Source: Alphaproteobacteria bacterium (GTDB taxonomy: Bacteria > Pseudomonadota > Alphaproteobacteria > BOG-932 > Roseiterribacteraceae). From it: a stretch of 15,366 nucleotides of DNA. The notes under the pieces are model-generated. The model did not search any database. It worked only from the letters and a program-made list of their open reading frames with translations, and had not been told where the DNA came from. Shown piece by piece: positions 7,262 through 14,661 of the stretch; the stretch's first letter is position 1, and each line of letters starts with the position of its first letter. The stretch lies in assembly GCA_903970575.1 (NCBI GenBank), contig CAJCJC010000005.1:1-15366 (forward strand). Reading direction: 5' to 3'. Position numbers and translations under genes: made by a program.

Positions 7262-8914
7262 GTGTATCGCTATGACGAATTCGACCGGCGCTTCCTGGAA
7301 GAACGCGTGGCGCAATATCGGGGTCAGGTCGCGCGCCGGCTGAACGGCCAGCTGACGGAGGAAGAATTCCGGCCGCTGCGGCTGCGCAACGGGCTCTATC
7401 TTCAACTGCACGCCTATATGCTGCGGGTCTCGATCCCCTACGGCACTTTGTCGGCGGAGCAGGTTCGCATGCTGGCCCATGTCGCGCGCAAATACGATCG
7501 GGGGTATGGCCATTTCACGACCCGCCAAAATATTCAGTACAACTGGATAAAGCTGGACGAAACACCCGATCTGCTGGCCGACCTGGCGACGGTCGAGATG
7601 CACGGCATCCAGACCAGCGGCAATTGCATCCGCAACATCACCTCGGACCCATTCGCGGGCGTTGCGATCGACGAGATCGAGGATCCGCGCCCCTATTGCG
7701 AGATCATCCGGCAATGGTCGACTCTGCACCCGGAGTTCTCGTGGTTGCCGCGCAAGTTCAAGATCGCGGTCTCCGCCGCCCTACAGGATCGCGCGGCCGT
7801 GCATGTCCATGATATTGGGCTCTATCTAAAACGGAGCGAAGCGGGCGAGGTTGGCTTCGAGGTGCTAGTGGGCGGCGGCCTTGGCCGCACGCCCATCGTC
7901 GGCAAGGTGCTGCGCGACTTTATCCCGGTGCGGCATCTGCTGTCGTATCTGGAGGCGATCTTGCGCGTCTATAACGCGTATGGGCGGCGCGACAATATCT
8001 ATAAGGCTCGGATCAAAATCCTGGTCCAGGCGCTGGGCGTCGAAAAGATGCGCGACGCGGTTGAGGCGGAGTGGGCCGCCATGGACCATACGCCGCTCGA
8101 CCTCGCCGAAGAGACGGTCGCCGCCATCGTTCGCCAGTTCGCGCCACCTGCATACGCCGCGGCTGGGGCGGATGATGAGGCGGCTCTGGCGGCTTCCGTC
8201 GAAGCCGATGCCGATTTTGCGCGATGGGTCCGACATAACGTCTTCCCGCATAAGCAGCCCGGCTATGCCGTGGTGACGATCTCGCTGAAGCCGCTGGGGC
8301 GCCCGCCCGGCGACGCCTCCGCCGAGCAATTGGATTTGATCGCGGATTTGAGCGAGACCCATGGCTTTAGCGAGGTGCGCGTAACCCACGAGCAGAATCT
8401 TGTGCTGCCGGATGTGCGTCGCGGCGACTTGGCGGCGCTGTATCGGGCCCTGGCGGCGGCCGGGCTCGGCGCATCCAATATCGGGCTGGCGAGCGACATC
8501 ATCGCCTGCCCTGGGCTGGACTATTGTAGCCTGGCCAATGCCCGCTCCATCCCGGTGGCGGAGCGACTGGGTGAGCATCTGGCCGCGCGGGAGGAAGAGA
8601 TCGGACCGATGAAGATCAAAATCTCGGGCTGCATCAACGCCTGCGGCCATCACCATGTCGGGCATATCGGCATTCTGGGCGTCGATAAAAATGGCGAGGA
8701 ATTCTACCAGATCACCGTCGGCGGGAGCGCGGACGAGAACGCCGCGATCGGTGGCATCGTCGGTAAGGCGGTGCCGAGCGAGGGTGTGAACGGCGCGGTC
8801 GACAAGCTGCTGGACGTCTATATGCGGCTGCGGGAGGATGGTGAGGAACTGCCGGCGACCTATCGCCGGGTCGGCGCCGAGCCGTTCAAGGAGGCCGTCT
8901 ATGGTGCTGTATAA
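7262..8914 (+). CDS. cysI: Assimilatory sulfite reductase hemoprotein (CysI/NirA family)
   Basis: The 550-residue cytoplasmic enzyme reduces sulfite to sulfide with a siroheme-[4Fe-4S] centre. Cofactor cysteines follow the family pattern C-x5-C ... C-x3-C: Cys416 and Cys422 (ACPGLDYC), Cys457 and Cys461 (GCINACGHHH). Earlier landmarks are PLRLRNGLYLQLHAYMLRV, the siroheme-domain GHFTTRQNIQYNW near residues 81-93, and SGNCIRNIT. The family also contains ferredoxin-dependent nitrite reductases; sulfite is favoured by the neighbours DUF2849, DUF934, cysHD and the sulfate transporter. No CysJ flavoprotein lies nearby, so the electron donor is unknown, perhaps ferredoxin or the DUF proteins. The gene starts at GTG and overlaps the next gene by 14 bp. 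Confidence 0.93.
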   Translation: MYRYDEFDRRFLEERVAQYRGQVARRLNGQLTEEEFRPLRLRNGLYLQLHAYMLRVSIPYGTLSAEQVRMLAHVARKYDRGYGHFTTRQNIQYNWIKLDETPDLLADLATVEMHGIQTSGNCIRNITSDPFAGVAIDEIEDPRPYCEIIRQWSTLHPEFSWLPRKFKIAVSAALQDRAAVHVHDIGLYLKRSEAGEVGFEVLVGGGLGRTPIVGKVLRDFIPVRHLLSYLEAILRVYNAYGRRDNIYKARIKILVQALGVEKMRDAVEAEWAAMDHTPLDLAEETVAAIVRQFAPPAYAAAGADDEAALAASVEADADFARWVRHNVFPHKQPGYAVVTISLKPLGRPPGDASAEQLDLIADLSETHGFSEVRVTHEQNLVLPDVRRGDLAALYRALAAAGLGASNIGLASDIIACPGLDYCSLANARSIPVAERLGEHLAAREEEIGPMKIKISGCINACGHHHVGHIGILGVDKNGEEFYQITVGGSADENAAIGGIVGKAVPSEGVNGAVDKLLDVYMRLREDGEELPATYRRVGAEPFKEAVYGAV

Positions 8915-9398
8915 GAACGGCGCCGTCGTCACCGATCCATGGCGGCATCTGGAGGACGATGAGGACCTGCCCCAGGTAGGGCCGGTAACGATCTCATGGA
9001 AACGATGGTTGTCGGAGCGGGGGTCGATCGCGCGCGACCCCGCGGAGCTGGGCGTGCGGGCGCCAAACACCGTGACCGCGGCCGAAATTGGCGCCGACGC
9101 CCACCGGTTCGGCCTGATCGCATTGTTCTTCCCCAACTTTGGTGACGGCCGCGCTTTTTCGCAGGCGCGGGTGTTGCGGAGCCGGTTTGGCTTCACGGGC
9201 GAGTTGCGCGCCACCGGCAGCGTTCTGCGCGACCTGTTGCAATTCATGCAGCGCTGCGGGATCGACGCCTTCGAAGTCAGCCCCCGCGCGATCGAGGAGA
9301 ACTGGTTCGCCGCATTAAGCGAATTCGACCTGTTCTATCAGCCCGCCGCCGATAATCGCCCGTGGATCGCGCGACAGCGGCTCGGCGCGACCCCATAA
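8901..9398 (+). CDS. DUF934 protein associated with sulfite reduction
   Basis: The 165-residue soluble protein matches the DUF934 family, which routinely follows cysI in proteobacteria and is annotated as probably involved in sulfite reduction; its exact function is unknown. Family marks are the start MVLYKNGAVVTDPWRHL, a central FFPNFGDGRAFSQARVLRSR with GFTGELRATG, then LRDLLQFMQRCGIDAFEV. It has a single cysteine in the RCGIDAF motif and no Fe-S motif. The ATG at 8901 is chosen because it begins the conserved N-terminus and lies inside the cysI end (14-bp overlap); the open frame further upstream is cysI coding sequence. A role as CysI partner or electron-transfer factor is inference. Confidence 0.88.
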   Translation: MVLYKNGAVVTDPWRHLEDDEDLPQVGPVTISWKRWLSERGSIARDPAELGVRAPNTVTAAEIGADAHRFGLIALFFPNFGDGRAFSQARVLRSRFGFTGELRATGSVLRDLLQFMQRCGIDAFEVSPRAIEENWFAALSEFDLFYQPAADNRPWIARQRLGATP

Positions 9399-9405
9399 CG
9401 TCGCG

Positions 9406-9975
9406 ATGACAACCCCGCTGGCGCTCGATCTGGCGGCCCTACCGACGGCGCTTGTCGGCGCCGGCCCCGCGCTGATCAAGCGATTAACGCTTCTGGACAG
9501 CGAATCCGCGCCAAATCTGCACATCTACGCCGCCAATCCGGACGCGCCGCTGATCGCGGCGGCGGGCAACCGGCTGATCCCCCGCTGGCCCGAGGACGAC
9601 GAGATCGCCGCGTTGCGCGTGCTGTTCGTCGCCGGCCTGCCGCCCGAGCAATCCTCGGCGCTTGCGGCCATGGCGCGCGCGCGCCGCGTGCTGGTCAATG
9701 TGGAGGATGTTCTTCCACTTTGCGATTTCCATGTCCCGGCGATCTTGCGACGTGGGGATTTGGCGTTGTCGATTTCCACGGGTGGCGCGAGCCCGACATT
9801 GTCTCGGCGGCTTCGATCCTATCTGGACGATCTGTTCCCGCCTGCGTGGGCCGAGCGGATAGCCCGAATCGCCGCCATGCGCCAATCCATGCGTGAACAG
9901 GGCGCCGGCATGGGGGAAGTCATGGCGGCGACCGACGCCCTGATCGATGACGAGGGCTGGCTGCCGCGCGGATAG
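9406..9975 (+). CDS. Siroheme synthase N-terminal domain: precorrin-2 dehydrogenase / sirohydrochlorin ferrochelatase (divergent)
   Basis: The 189-residue protein corresponds to the CysG N-terminal part (CysG-B/Met8p-like), which oxidises precorrin-2 with NAD and inserts iron to make siroheme for CysI. Visible are a Rossmann start ALVGAGPALIKRL (residues 15-27), NVED (98-101) whose Asp101 aligns with catalytic Asp104 of enterobacterial CysG, and SISTGGASPTLSRRLR (122-137). The nucleotide-binding loop departs from the usual GGGxVAxRK, and the AATDD-type motif is replaced by VAGLPPE, so NAD binding may be weakened. The C-terminal methyltransferase is absent; a separate gene must supply it. It starts 7 bp after DUF934 without a clear ribosome site, consistent with coupled translation. 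It is the last gene of the rightward operon. Confidence 0.85.
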   Translation: MTTPLALDLAALPTALVGAGPALIKRLTLLDSESAPNLHIYAANPDAPLIAAAGNRLIPRWPEDDEIAALRVLFVAGLPPEQSSALAAMARARRVLVNVEDVLPLCDFHVPAILRRGDLALSISTGGASPTLSRRLRSYLDDLFPPAWAERIARIAAMRQSMREQGAGMGEVMAATDALIDDEGWLPRG

Positions 9976-9990
9976 AGGCGCGCGCGACCC

Positions 9991-10006
9991 CGATATGCCG
10001 ATATGC
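9991..10006. repeat. Short tandem duplication (CGATATGC x2)
   Basis: The octamer CGATATGC is repeated in tandem at 9991-9998 and 9999-10006 in the 164-bp gap between the siroheme gene and the DUF1476 gene. The rest of the gap shows a weak 5-bp hairpin (GCGCA/TGCGC, 10020-10035) and no convincing terminator. No function is proposed. Confidence 0.5.
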
Positions 10007-10139
10007 CGAACCCAGCCATGCGCATTCGTTTGCGCCCGGCGCTTTCAACGGCCACCGAATCAATTATGGTAGGTTAAGTCGGAAGTGATGGATGGCGAAA
10101 AGCCGGTGCGCGGCTGGATTGCCGCCATAGGGGGAATGG

Positions 10140-10460
10140 ATGGAAGAGTTGTTTCACAGTCGCGAACGCGATTTCGAGGCGAAGTTCGCGCATGATCTGG
10201 AACTGAAGTTCAAGATCGAGGCGCATCGCAACAAGCTGTTCGCGGCCTGGGTCGCCGACCAGATGGGCGATGGCGCCATGGTCGATTATGCCGATACGCT
10301 GCTGGAATACGCCTTCGGCAGGCAGACGGCCGACATGGTTTCGCGCGCGCAAAACGATCTTCACGCGGCCGGCGTTGCGCTGGCCGACACGAAGATCGTC
10401 AAGGCGTTCGAACGTTGCGAGGAGCAGGCGATCGGCGACGTGATGACCGGCGTATCGTAA
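10140..10460 (+). CDS. DUF1476 protein, F1Fo-ATPase inhibitor subunit zeta family
   Basis: The 106-residue all-helical protein matches DUF1476, a family whose Paracoccus member is the zeta inhibitor of the F1-ATPase. The signature is the N-terminal block FHSRERDFEAKFAHDLELKF followed by EAHRNKLFAAWVADQMG; the C-terminal half ends in a helix with ERCEEQAIGDV. The inhibitor acts by inserting its N-terminal helix into F1 and blocking ATP hydrolysis. The central and C-terminal parts look divergent from typical members, so this may be a paralogue. The ATG at 10140 has AGGGGGA (10129-10135) 4 bases upstream. It stands alone, outside any ATP synthase context, and converges on the acid phosphatase gene 33 bp away with no hairpin between them. 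Confidence 0.85.
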   Translation: MEELFHSRERDFEAKFAHDLELKFKIEAHRNKLFAAWVADQMGDGAMVDYADTLLEYAFGRQTADMVSRAQNDLHAAGVALADTKIVKAFERCEEQAIGDVMTGVS

Positions 10461-10493
10461 CGCACGGGAATCGCGTGGCTGTCCAAGGCGCGC

Positions 10494-11201
10494 CTAGCCC
10501 GGCGCCAAGCCCAGAACTTTGCGCAGTTCGTCCCGTGCGGGCGGGAATTCGGCGCGGAAGGTGGGATTATCCATCAGCATCGCCGCGATCACGGTTCCGC
10601 TGATCCTTCCGGCCTCGATGTCGGACGGGTAGTGCACGCCGCAGACGAGGCGGTTATGCGCGAACTCCGCGGCGCGGGCGAAAATCGCCGCGCGTTTCTC
10701 GGGGACCATCTGGGCTAGAACGACGGCCTCCAACCAGCCAAACGTGGCGTGACCGCTGGGATAGGATGGGCTCGAACTCATGCTTGTTTCGCAGGACTTG
10801 GTCGCCGGATCGACCAGCGGCGGGCGCGGCCGGCCGAAGATTTTCTTGGCGGGATTGACGAACTCTCCTTCAGCGTTCTGGACGGCTTGCAGAAAGGTCA
10901 GCGCGACCGGCAGCTTTTCGGCGGTGAAATTCGGCCCCAGAACATCGGCGAAAAAGAAGAAGCTCTCCTTGGCGTCGGCGACGGCTTGGGCCTTCTCAGC
11001 CGGCGTTGCGCTTGCCTGAATGCGGAGCAGTTCAGCAATCTCCGCCTTGGCGACGGGTGAGTCGGCAGCGGGCGGCGGGGGCAGAATCGCCGCGATATCG
11101 ATGACGTTCAGCGGCAGGAAATGAGGTTGAGCGTCCTGGGCGATAACAGGACCGGCTGCGAGGACAGCAACGCAGAATGCGGCGCGGAGCAGACTGTTCA
11201 T
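10494..11201 (-). CDS. Secreted class A (PhoC/PhoN-like) non-specific acid phosphatase, PAP2 superfamily
   Basis: The 235-residue protein has a Sec signal peptide (MNSLLRAAFCVAVLAAGPVIA, cleavage near residue 21) and so acts in the periplasm or outside. The PAP2 catalytic signature is complete: K119-x6-R126-P127 (KKIFGRPRP), PSGH at 148-151, and R184-x5-H190-x3-D194 (NRLVCGVHYPSD). The only departure is Asn183 where class A enzymes usually have Ser before the arginine. These enzymes hydrolyse phosphomonoesters with a histidine phospho-intermediate. The ATG at 11201 is preceded by GGAGG (11211-11207) 5 bases upstream; the longer frame to 11285 lacks this and would bury the signal peptide. It lies 124 bp downstream of the TonB receptor on the same strand. 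Confidence 0.93.
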   Translation of the reverse strand: MNSLLRAAFCVAVLAAGPVIAQDAQPHFLPLNVIDIAAILPPPPAADSPVAKAEIAELLRIQASATPAEKAQAVADAKESFFFFADVLGPNFTAEKLPVALTFLQAVQNAEGEFVNPAKKIFGRPRPPLVDPATKSCETSMSSSPSYPSGHATFGWLEAVVLAQMVPEKRAAIFARAAEFAHNRLVCGVHYPSDIEAGRISGTVIAAMLMDNPTFRAEFPPARDELRKVLGLAPG

Positions 11202-11259
11202 CGGAACCTCCGGATGTAACACAGGGCGGCGTAGCAGCGCCGTTATGATCAGGAACGAG

Positions 11260-11299
11260 CCTTCGCCGGCCGCGTTTTGGAACACGAGGCCGGCGAAGG
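11260..11299 (-). terminator. Strong hairpin between the TonB receptor and the acid phosphatase
   Basis: CCTTCGCCGGCC (11260-11271) and GGCCGGCGAAGG (11288-11299) form a perfect 12-bp G+C-rich stem with a 16-base loop, starting 27 bp after the receptor stop. No clear U tract follows on the minus strand, so it may be an incomplete terminator, an RNA-stabilising 3' structure or an attenuator controlling the phosphatase. A second smaller hairpin (CGGCG/CGCCG, 11227-11242) follows in the phosphatase leader. Confidence 0.65.
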
Positions 11300-11325
11300 T
11301 TATTCAGGCGCGATCGGACGATGGC

Positions 11326-14148
11326 TCAGCTTGCGGCGGAACCTTCATACACGATCGTGACGCGGCGGTTCTGGGGCTCGCGCACGCCGTCCTTGGTGGG
11401 AACCAGAAGGTCTTGCTTGCCCTTGGCGACGATCTCGATCTCGCTGGACTTGATGCCCTGCTTTTCGAGTTCCGCCGCGACCGATTCCGCCCGGCGACGG
11501 GACAGCCGCATATTGTACGCATCGGAGCCCACCGTATCGGTATGACCGGTGACGACCAGTTCCGTCGCCTTTGCCGGCGTCGCGTTCCTTGCCGCCTGAT
11601 CGACGATCGCCACGGCCTGTTGGGTGAGGTCCGACTTGTTGAAGTCGAAGAACACCATATAGGAGCGGGCGACCGCCGGGGCAGGCGTCGGAGCGACGAC
11701 CGGCGGCGGGGTGTAGGCCGCGGGCGCCGCGGGCTCTTCTCCCTGGAAGCCGAAATGGGCTTTCAGGGACAGGAACCCGCTGGTCGGCGCCTGGAATTGG
11801 TATTGATCGGTGCTGGTCAGCGGATTGGTCTGGGGCGTGCTGCCGCCTTCGTTAATGACCGTCACCGCCCGGCTGCCCAGCAGATTGTCGACGTTCACCG
11901 CGACTTCGTAATTGTCCCACGCGTAGCCAAGGGTGGCGGTCACATTGCTCCAAGACGGCAATACATAGAACGCGTAATTCTGCACGTCGTTATAGGCCGA
12001 GCCCGTGGTCTTATCGATCAGGGCGAACTTCCACCCATCCCGCTTATAAAGCAGCCCGACGGCGGCGGTCCATTTGGGCGCGTTGGGCTCCCAATTGCCG
12101 GCGTACTGGCCACTCGTGGCTTTCGACGACATGACCGAGCCGCTCGCGAAAAGCGAGAAGCCCTGAAGGTCGAGGCCGAAGACATTCCCGAACGCATACG
12201 TGCCTTCGCCTTCGATGCCCTTATAGGTAGCCGAACCATTATTCACATAACAGCTTTCAGCGGTATCGTAAGTGCAAGGCAAAGTAGCGTAATTGTTGCT
12301 GATCGGAATATAGTAGATGTCGGCATCGAACGTGAAATTATCTGAATAGAATACGGTGCCCAACTGATAGTTGGTCGTATTTTCAGGCGCCGGGAACTTA
12401 CTCGTGGGTGGGCTTTGTTCGAACGCACTTACATCGGGCACGTAGACGCCTTTGGCGTATTCCCCATAGACGCTCCATGACGGCGTAATCTTGTAATTGA
12501 CCGTGAGGAAGGGCAGCGTCTCGCGCGTTACGAAGCTGCCAGTGTAGTCTTGGCCTTTTTGATTGAACGGACATCCGTTGGCGGCGCCGCCCAAGGATAC
12601 GCCGCAAAGCGAGCCCTGCGCGACCGGCGCGTCGACCCAGTGATTCCAATGGATATATTTCACGCCGGGCGTGATGGTCAGATCCTCGATCGGCTTAATG
12701 TCGATCTCCAAGAAAGGCTGGTATTGATACCAGCCTGAATGCTCGTCGTCTTTCCCGTATCCAAGGCCGGTTTCAAAACCGGTTCCTTTTACGGCGCCGC
12801 AATCCAAGGCCGCCGCGCCGCCGCCCACGACGAATGGATCGACAAGTTCGGCATTGCACTGATTGGCGTCGAAATAGAATTTGAAGCGGTTTGTTTTCTG
12901 CTCCTCCAACCAGACGCCAGCGCGGACCTGCCCGTTCACCGCCCCGAAATCGTAGTCCCACGAGACGCGAGGAATATCGCCGTATACGCGATACCGGTTT
13001 TCCTTGTCATACGCGAGCAACGAGTTGGTCAGTTTGGTCCCGTTCAACAGCGTCACCGTCCCATTATCCGAGGACGAATTCGCGGCTATTTGCGCGGCCG
13101 TTTGAGTCTGACTGTTAGGACTGAAGGTATGATTCCAATACGCATAAGTATACGCGGTGTTATCGATCTTGAGCCCGTCGACGATATCTCCGTTCAAACG
13201 GAAATAATCCATGTCCGTCGACTTCGTCGTGTAGTTGTAGGCGTAATAGGTCGGCACTGCGGGGTCGGTATTTTGTAAAGCGAAACTCTTGCCGTAGGCC
13301 GTGATCTGAGCGGGCGTCAGGCCGTTATTATCGTCCAGATGTTCCCTGAGGCCGGAGTAATTGGTAAACAACGTCGATTTCCAGCCTGGCGCGAACTCGG
13401 TTTCGACCTTAAGCACCGCGTTGAAGTCACGGATATCCTGCCCTGACAACGCGCCGTTCGATTCGTTGCCCTGCACATTGACCAAAACGCGCGTGGTTGT
13501 GCCGAAAGCCTCCAAGTCACCGCTCTGGGCGTTAAAGATCGCCGTCTGCGTCTCGAAGCTGCCATAGCCCCCCTTGATCGTGAATTCAGGGTCGGCGACG
13601 AGCGTTTGGGAGAACAGCTTTACCGTCCCGCCATATGTGGCCGCGCCAAGATTGCCGGCGTTGCCGGGACCGCGATCGACCACGATCGAGCCAAGCATCG
13701 AGGCCGGGAAATACGAAATATTGTGGTGCGTCGGCCCGTTTGTATCGCCGAACGGAATGCCGTCGAACTGGATGACGTAATTGCCGTCGCCCAGCCCGCG
13801 CAATGAATTCTTTTCGCCGCCGTCCGAGAGGCCAGGGCCATTGGGGTCGCCGCCGGTCATTGAGGGGACGATGGCCAGAATCGTCACATAATCGGCCTCA
13901 GGCGGCACGAAATTGTCGATGTAGGAGCGGTTGATGACTGTTTGCGGCTCGACCGTGTCGACCGAGGCCTTCGCCGGGGCGGCGTCGACATTGAAGCGGG
14001 TGCCCGTGACAACGATGGTCTCGATCTGGTCCGGGTCATCCGCGGCGAACGCGGCCGCAATGTCGACGAACGTGCCGACCGTCAGCGCGGCCATTGCGGC
14101 GCATCCGAGCAACGAGGATTTCTTCCAAGATTTCATGGAGTCTGACAT
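11326..14148 (-). CDS. TonB-dependent outer-membrane receptor with C-terminal OmpA-like peptidoglycan-binding domain
   Basis: The 940-residue protein begins with a signal peptide (cleavage near residue 35, after AAAFA) and a TonB-box-like QIETIVVTG (41-49). A plug domain follows, with NSLRGLGDGNYVIQFDGIPFGD and VDRGPGNAGNLGAATYGGTV, then a long barrel rich in alternating aromatic strands. FLSLKAHFGF (792-801) reads like the terminal barrel strand ending in Phe, where ordinary receptors stop. Here a Pro/Ala linker (802-827) and an OmpA C-terminal domain (829-936) continue. That domain has FDFNKSDLT, GHTDTVGSDAYN and LSRRRAESV; Asp871 and Arg886 align with the diaminopimelate-binding Asp271 and Arg286 of E. 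coli OmpA. The ATG at 14148 has AAGGTGA just upstream; the frame is open to a TTG at 14169. The ligand is unknown. Two barrel segments carry cysteine pairs that may be disulfide-bonded loops. Confidence 0.9.
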   Translation of the reverse strand: MSDSMKSWKKSSLLGCAAMAALTVGTFVDIAAAFAADDPDQIETIVVTGTRFNVDAAPAKASVDTVEPQTVINRSYIDNFVPPEADYVTILAIVPSMTGGDPNGPGLSDGGEKNSLRGLGDGNYVIQFDGIPFGDTNGPTHHNISYFPASMLGSIVVDRGPGNAGNLGAATYGGTVKLFSQTLVADPEFTIKGGYGSFETQTAIFNAQSGDLEAFGTTTRVLVNVQGNESNGALSGQDIRDFNAVLKVETEFAPGWKSTLFTNYSGLREHLDDNNGLTPAQITAYGKSFALQNTDPAVPTYYAYNYTTKSTDMDYFRLNGDIVDGLKIDNTAYTYAYWNHTFSPNSQTQTAAQIAANSSSDNGTVTLLNGTKLTNSLLAYDKENRYRVYGDIPRVSWDYDFGAVNGQVRAGVWLEEQKTNRFKFYFDANQCNAELVDPFVVGGGAAALDCGAVKGTGFETGLGYGKDDEHSGWYQYQPFLEIDIKPIEDLTITPGVKYIHWNHWVDAPVAQGSLCGVSLGGAANGCPFNQKGQDYTGSFVTRETLPFLTVNYKITPSWSVYGEYAKGVYVPDVSAFEQSPPTSKFPAPENTTNYQLGTVFYSDNFTFDADIYYIPISNNYATLPCTYDTAESCYVNNGSATYKGIEGEGTYAFGNVFGLDLQGFSLFASGSVMSSKATSGQYAGNWEPNAPKWTAAVGLLYKRDGWKFALIDKTTGSAYNDVQNYAFYVLPSWSNVTATLGYAWDNYEVAVNVDNLLGSRAVTVINEGGSTPQTNPLTSTDQYQFQAPTSGFLSLKAHFGFQGEEPAAPAAYTPPPVVAPTPAPAVARSYMVFFDFNKSDLTQQAVAIVDQAARNATPAKATELVVTGHTDTVGSDAYNMRLSRRRAESVAAELEKQGIKSSEIEIVAKGKQDLLVPTKDGVREPQNRRVTIVYEGSAAS

Positions 14149-14439
14149 GGCTTCACCTTGTGTTGACAACTATCGATTTGATGACCGCCCGGCCGATTTG
14201 AGGATGACCGAGCGCCGGTAGTCATTTGCGTTTGCTTGCCAGCCACGCCGCCCAAATTGCCTCGCGGGATAGGCCAAAACGGGGCACGTGCTCGAGAAAC
14301 GCGCCCTCGAAGACAGCGGACCCAAAGCAAAAAAGCGGTGTGCGCAACCCAACCCGAGGACGAGCGACTGCCCGCGCCGCGGAAAGGAATGCCCACCAGC
14401 AAGCGACGCGGAACCTAACGTCGGCTCTTAGGGGGCGCA

Positions 14440-14561
14440 ACAACTATTTTACGAGTGCTATAGCTATGATGTTAGTGTTGTTTAAAGGTATTTAGCGTTA
14501 ATAACATATCTTTAATATATACAAAAAGTCTCTTATGTTACTATTTTAATATATCGCAACC
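14440..14561. promoter_or_regulatory. AT-rich island upstream of the TonB receptor
   Basis: By hand count roughly a quarter of these bases are G or C, against a clearly G+C-rich background. It contains an imperfect dyad AAAGGTAT / ATATCTTT (14484-14513) enclosing GTTAATAAC. It may hold the receptor promoter, a nucleoid-protein site, or simply be the AT-rich target chosen by the adjacent insertion element. I could not assign a -35/-10 pair or a Fur box with any confidence. Confidence 0.4.
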
Positions 14562-14605
14562 TAGCCATGCCTGGTCGCGTCCCATTCGGTGGTGTAGGAG
14601 CGGTT

Positions 14606-14659
14606 CCAGCGGATGAGGCCGGCAGGGCGGCGTAGCCGCCCGAAGGGCTGATCCGCTGG
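14606..14659. repeat. Nested inverted repeat near the IS256-family left end
   Basis: CCAGCGGATGAG (14606-14617) pairs with CTGATCCGCTGG (14648-14659), with one mismatch. Inside it a perfect 7-bp hairpin, GGGCGGC-GTA-GCCGCCC (14625-14641), stands at the centre. As RNA this would block read-through into the transposase gene from outside, a known way insertion elements limit their own expression; here that is inference. The exact terminal inverted repeat cannot be fixed because the other end of the element is outside the window; it should lie between about 14562 and 14605. Confidence 0.6.
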
Positions 14660-14661
14660 TT

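Noticed and set aside
7865..9247. Minus-strand open frame of 460 codons opposite cysI and DUF934
   Set aside because: It spans two real genes on the other strand and shows no domain or ribosome site.
10461..10493. Bidirectional terminator between DUF1476 and the acid phosphatase
   Set aside because: The 33 bp show no stem of useful length and no T run.
14149..14169. TTG start seven codons upstream for the TonB receptor
   Set aside because: The ATG at 14148 has AAGGTGA at good spacing and leaves a normal signal peptide.
14149..14439. Cobalamin riboswitch in the TonB receptor leader
   Set aside because: I looked for the B12-box and the conserved core on the minus strand and did not find them; the leader also lacks the expected stem arrangement.
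14222..14443. Possible 73-codon minus-strand gene upstream of the receptor
   Set aside because: It has a TTG start, no clear ribosome site and no family resemblance; two other frames are also open over the same stretch.
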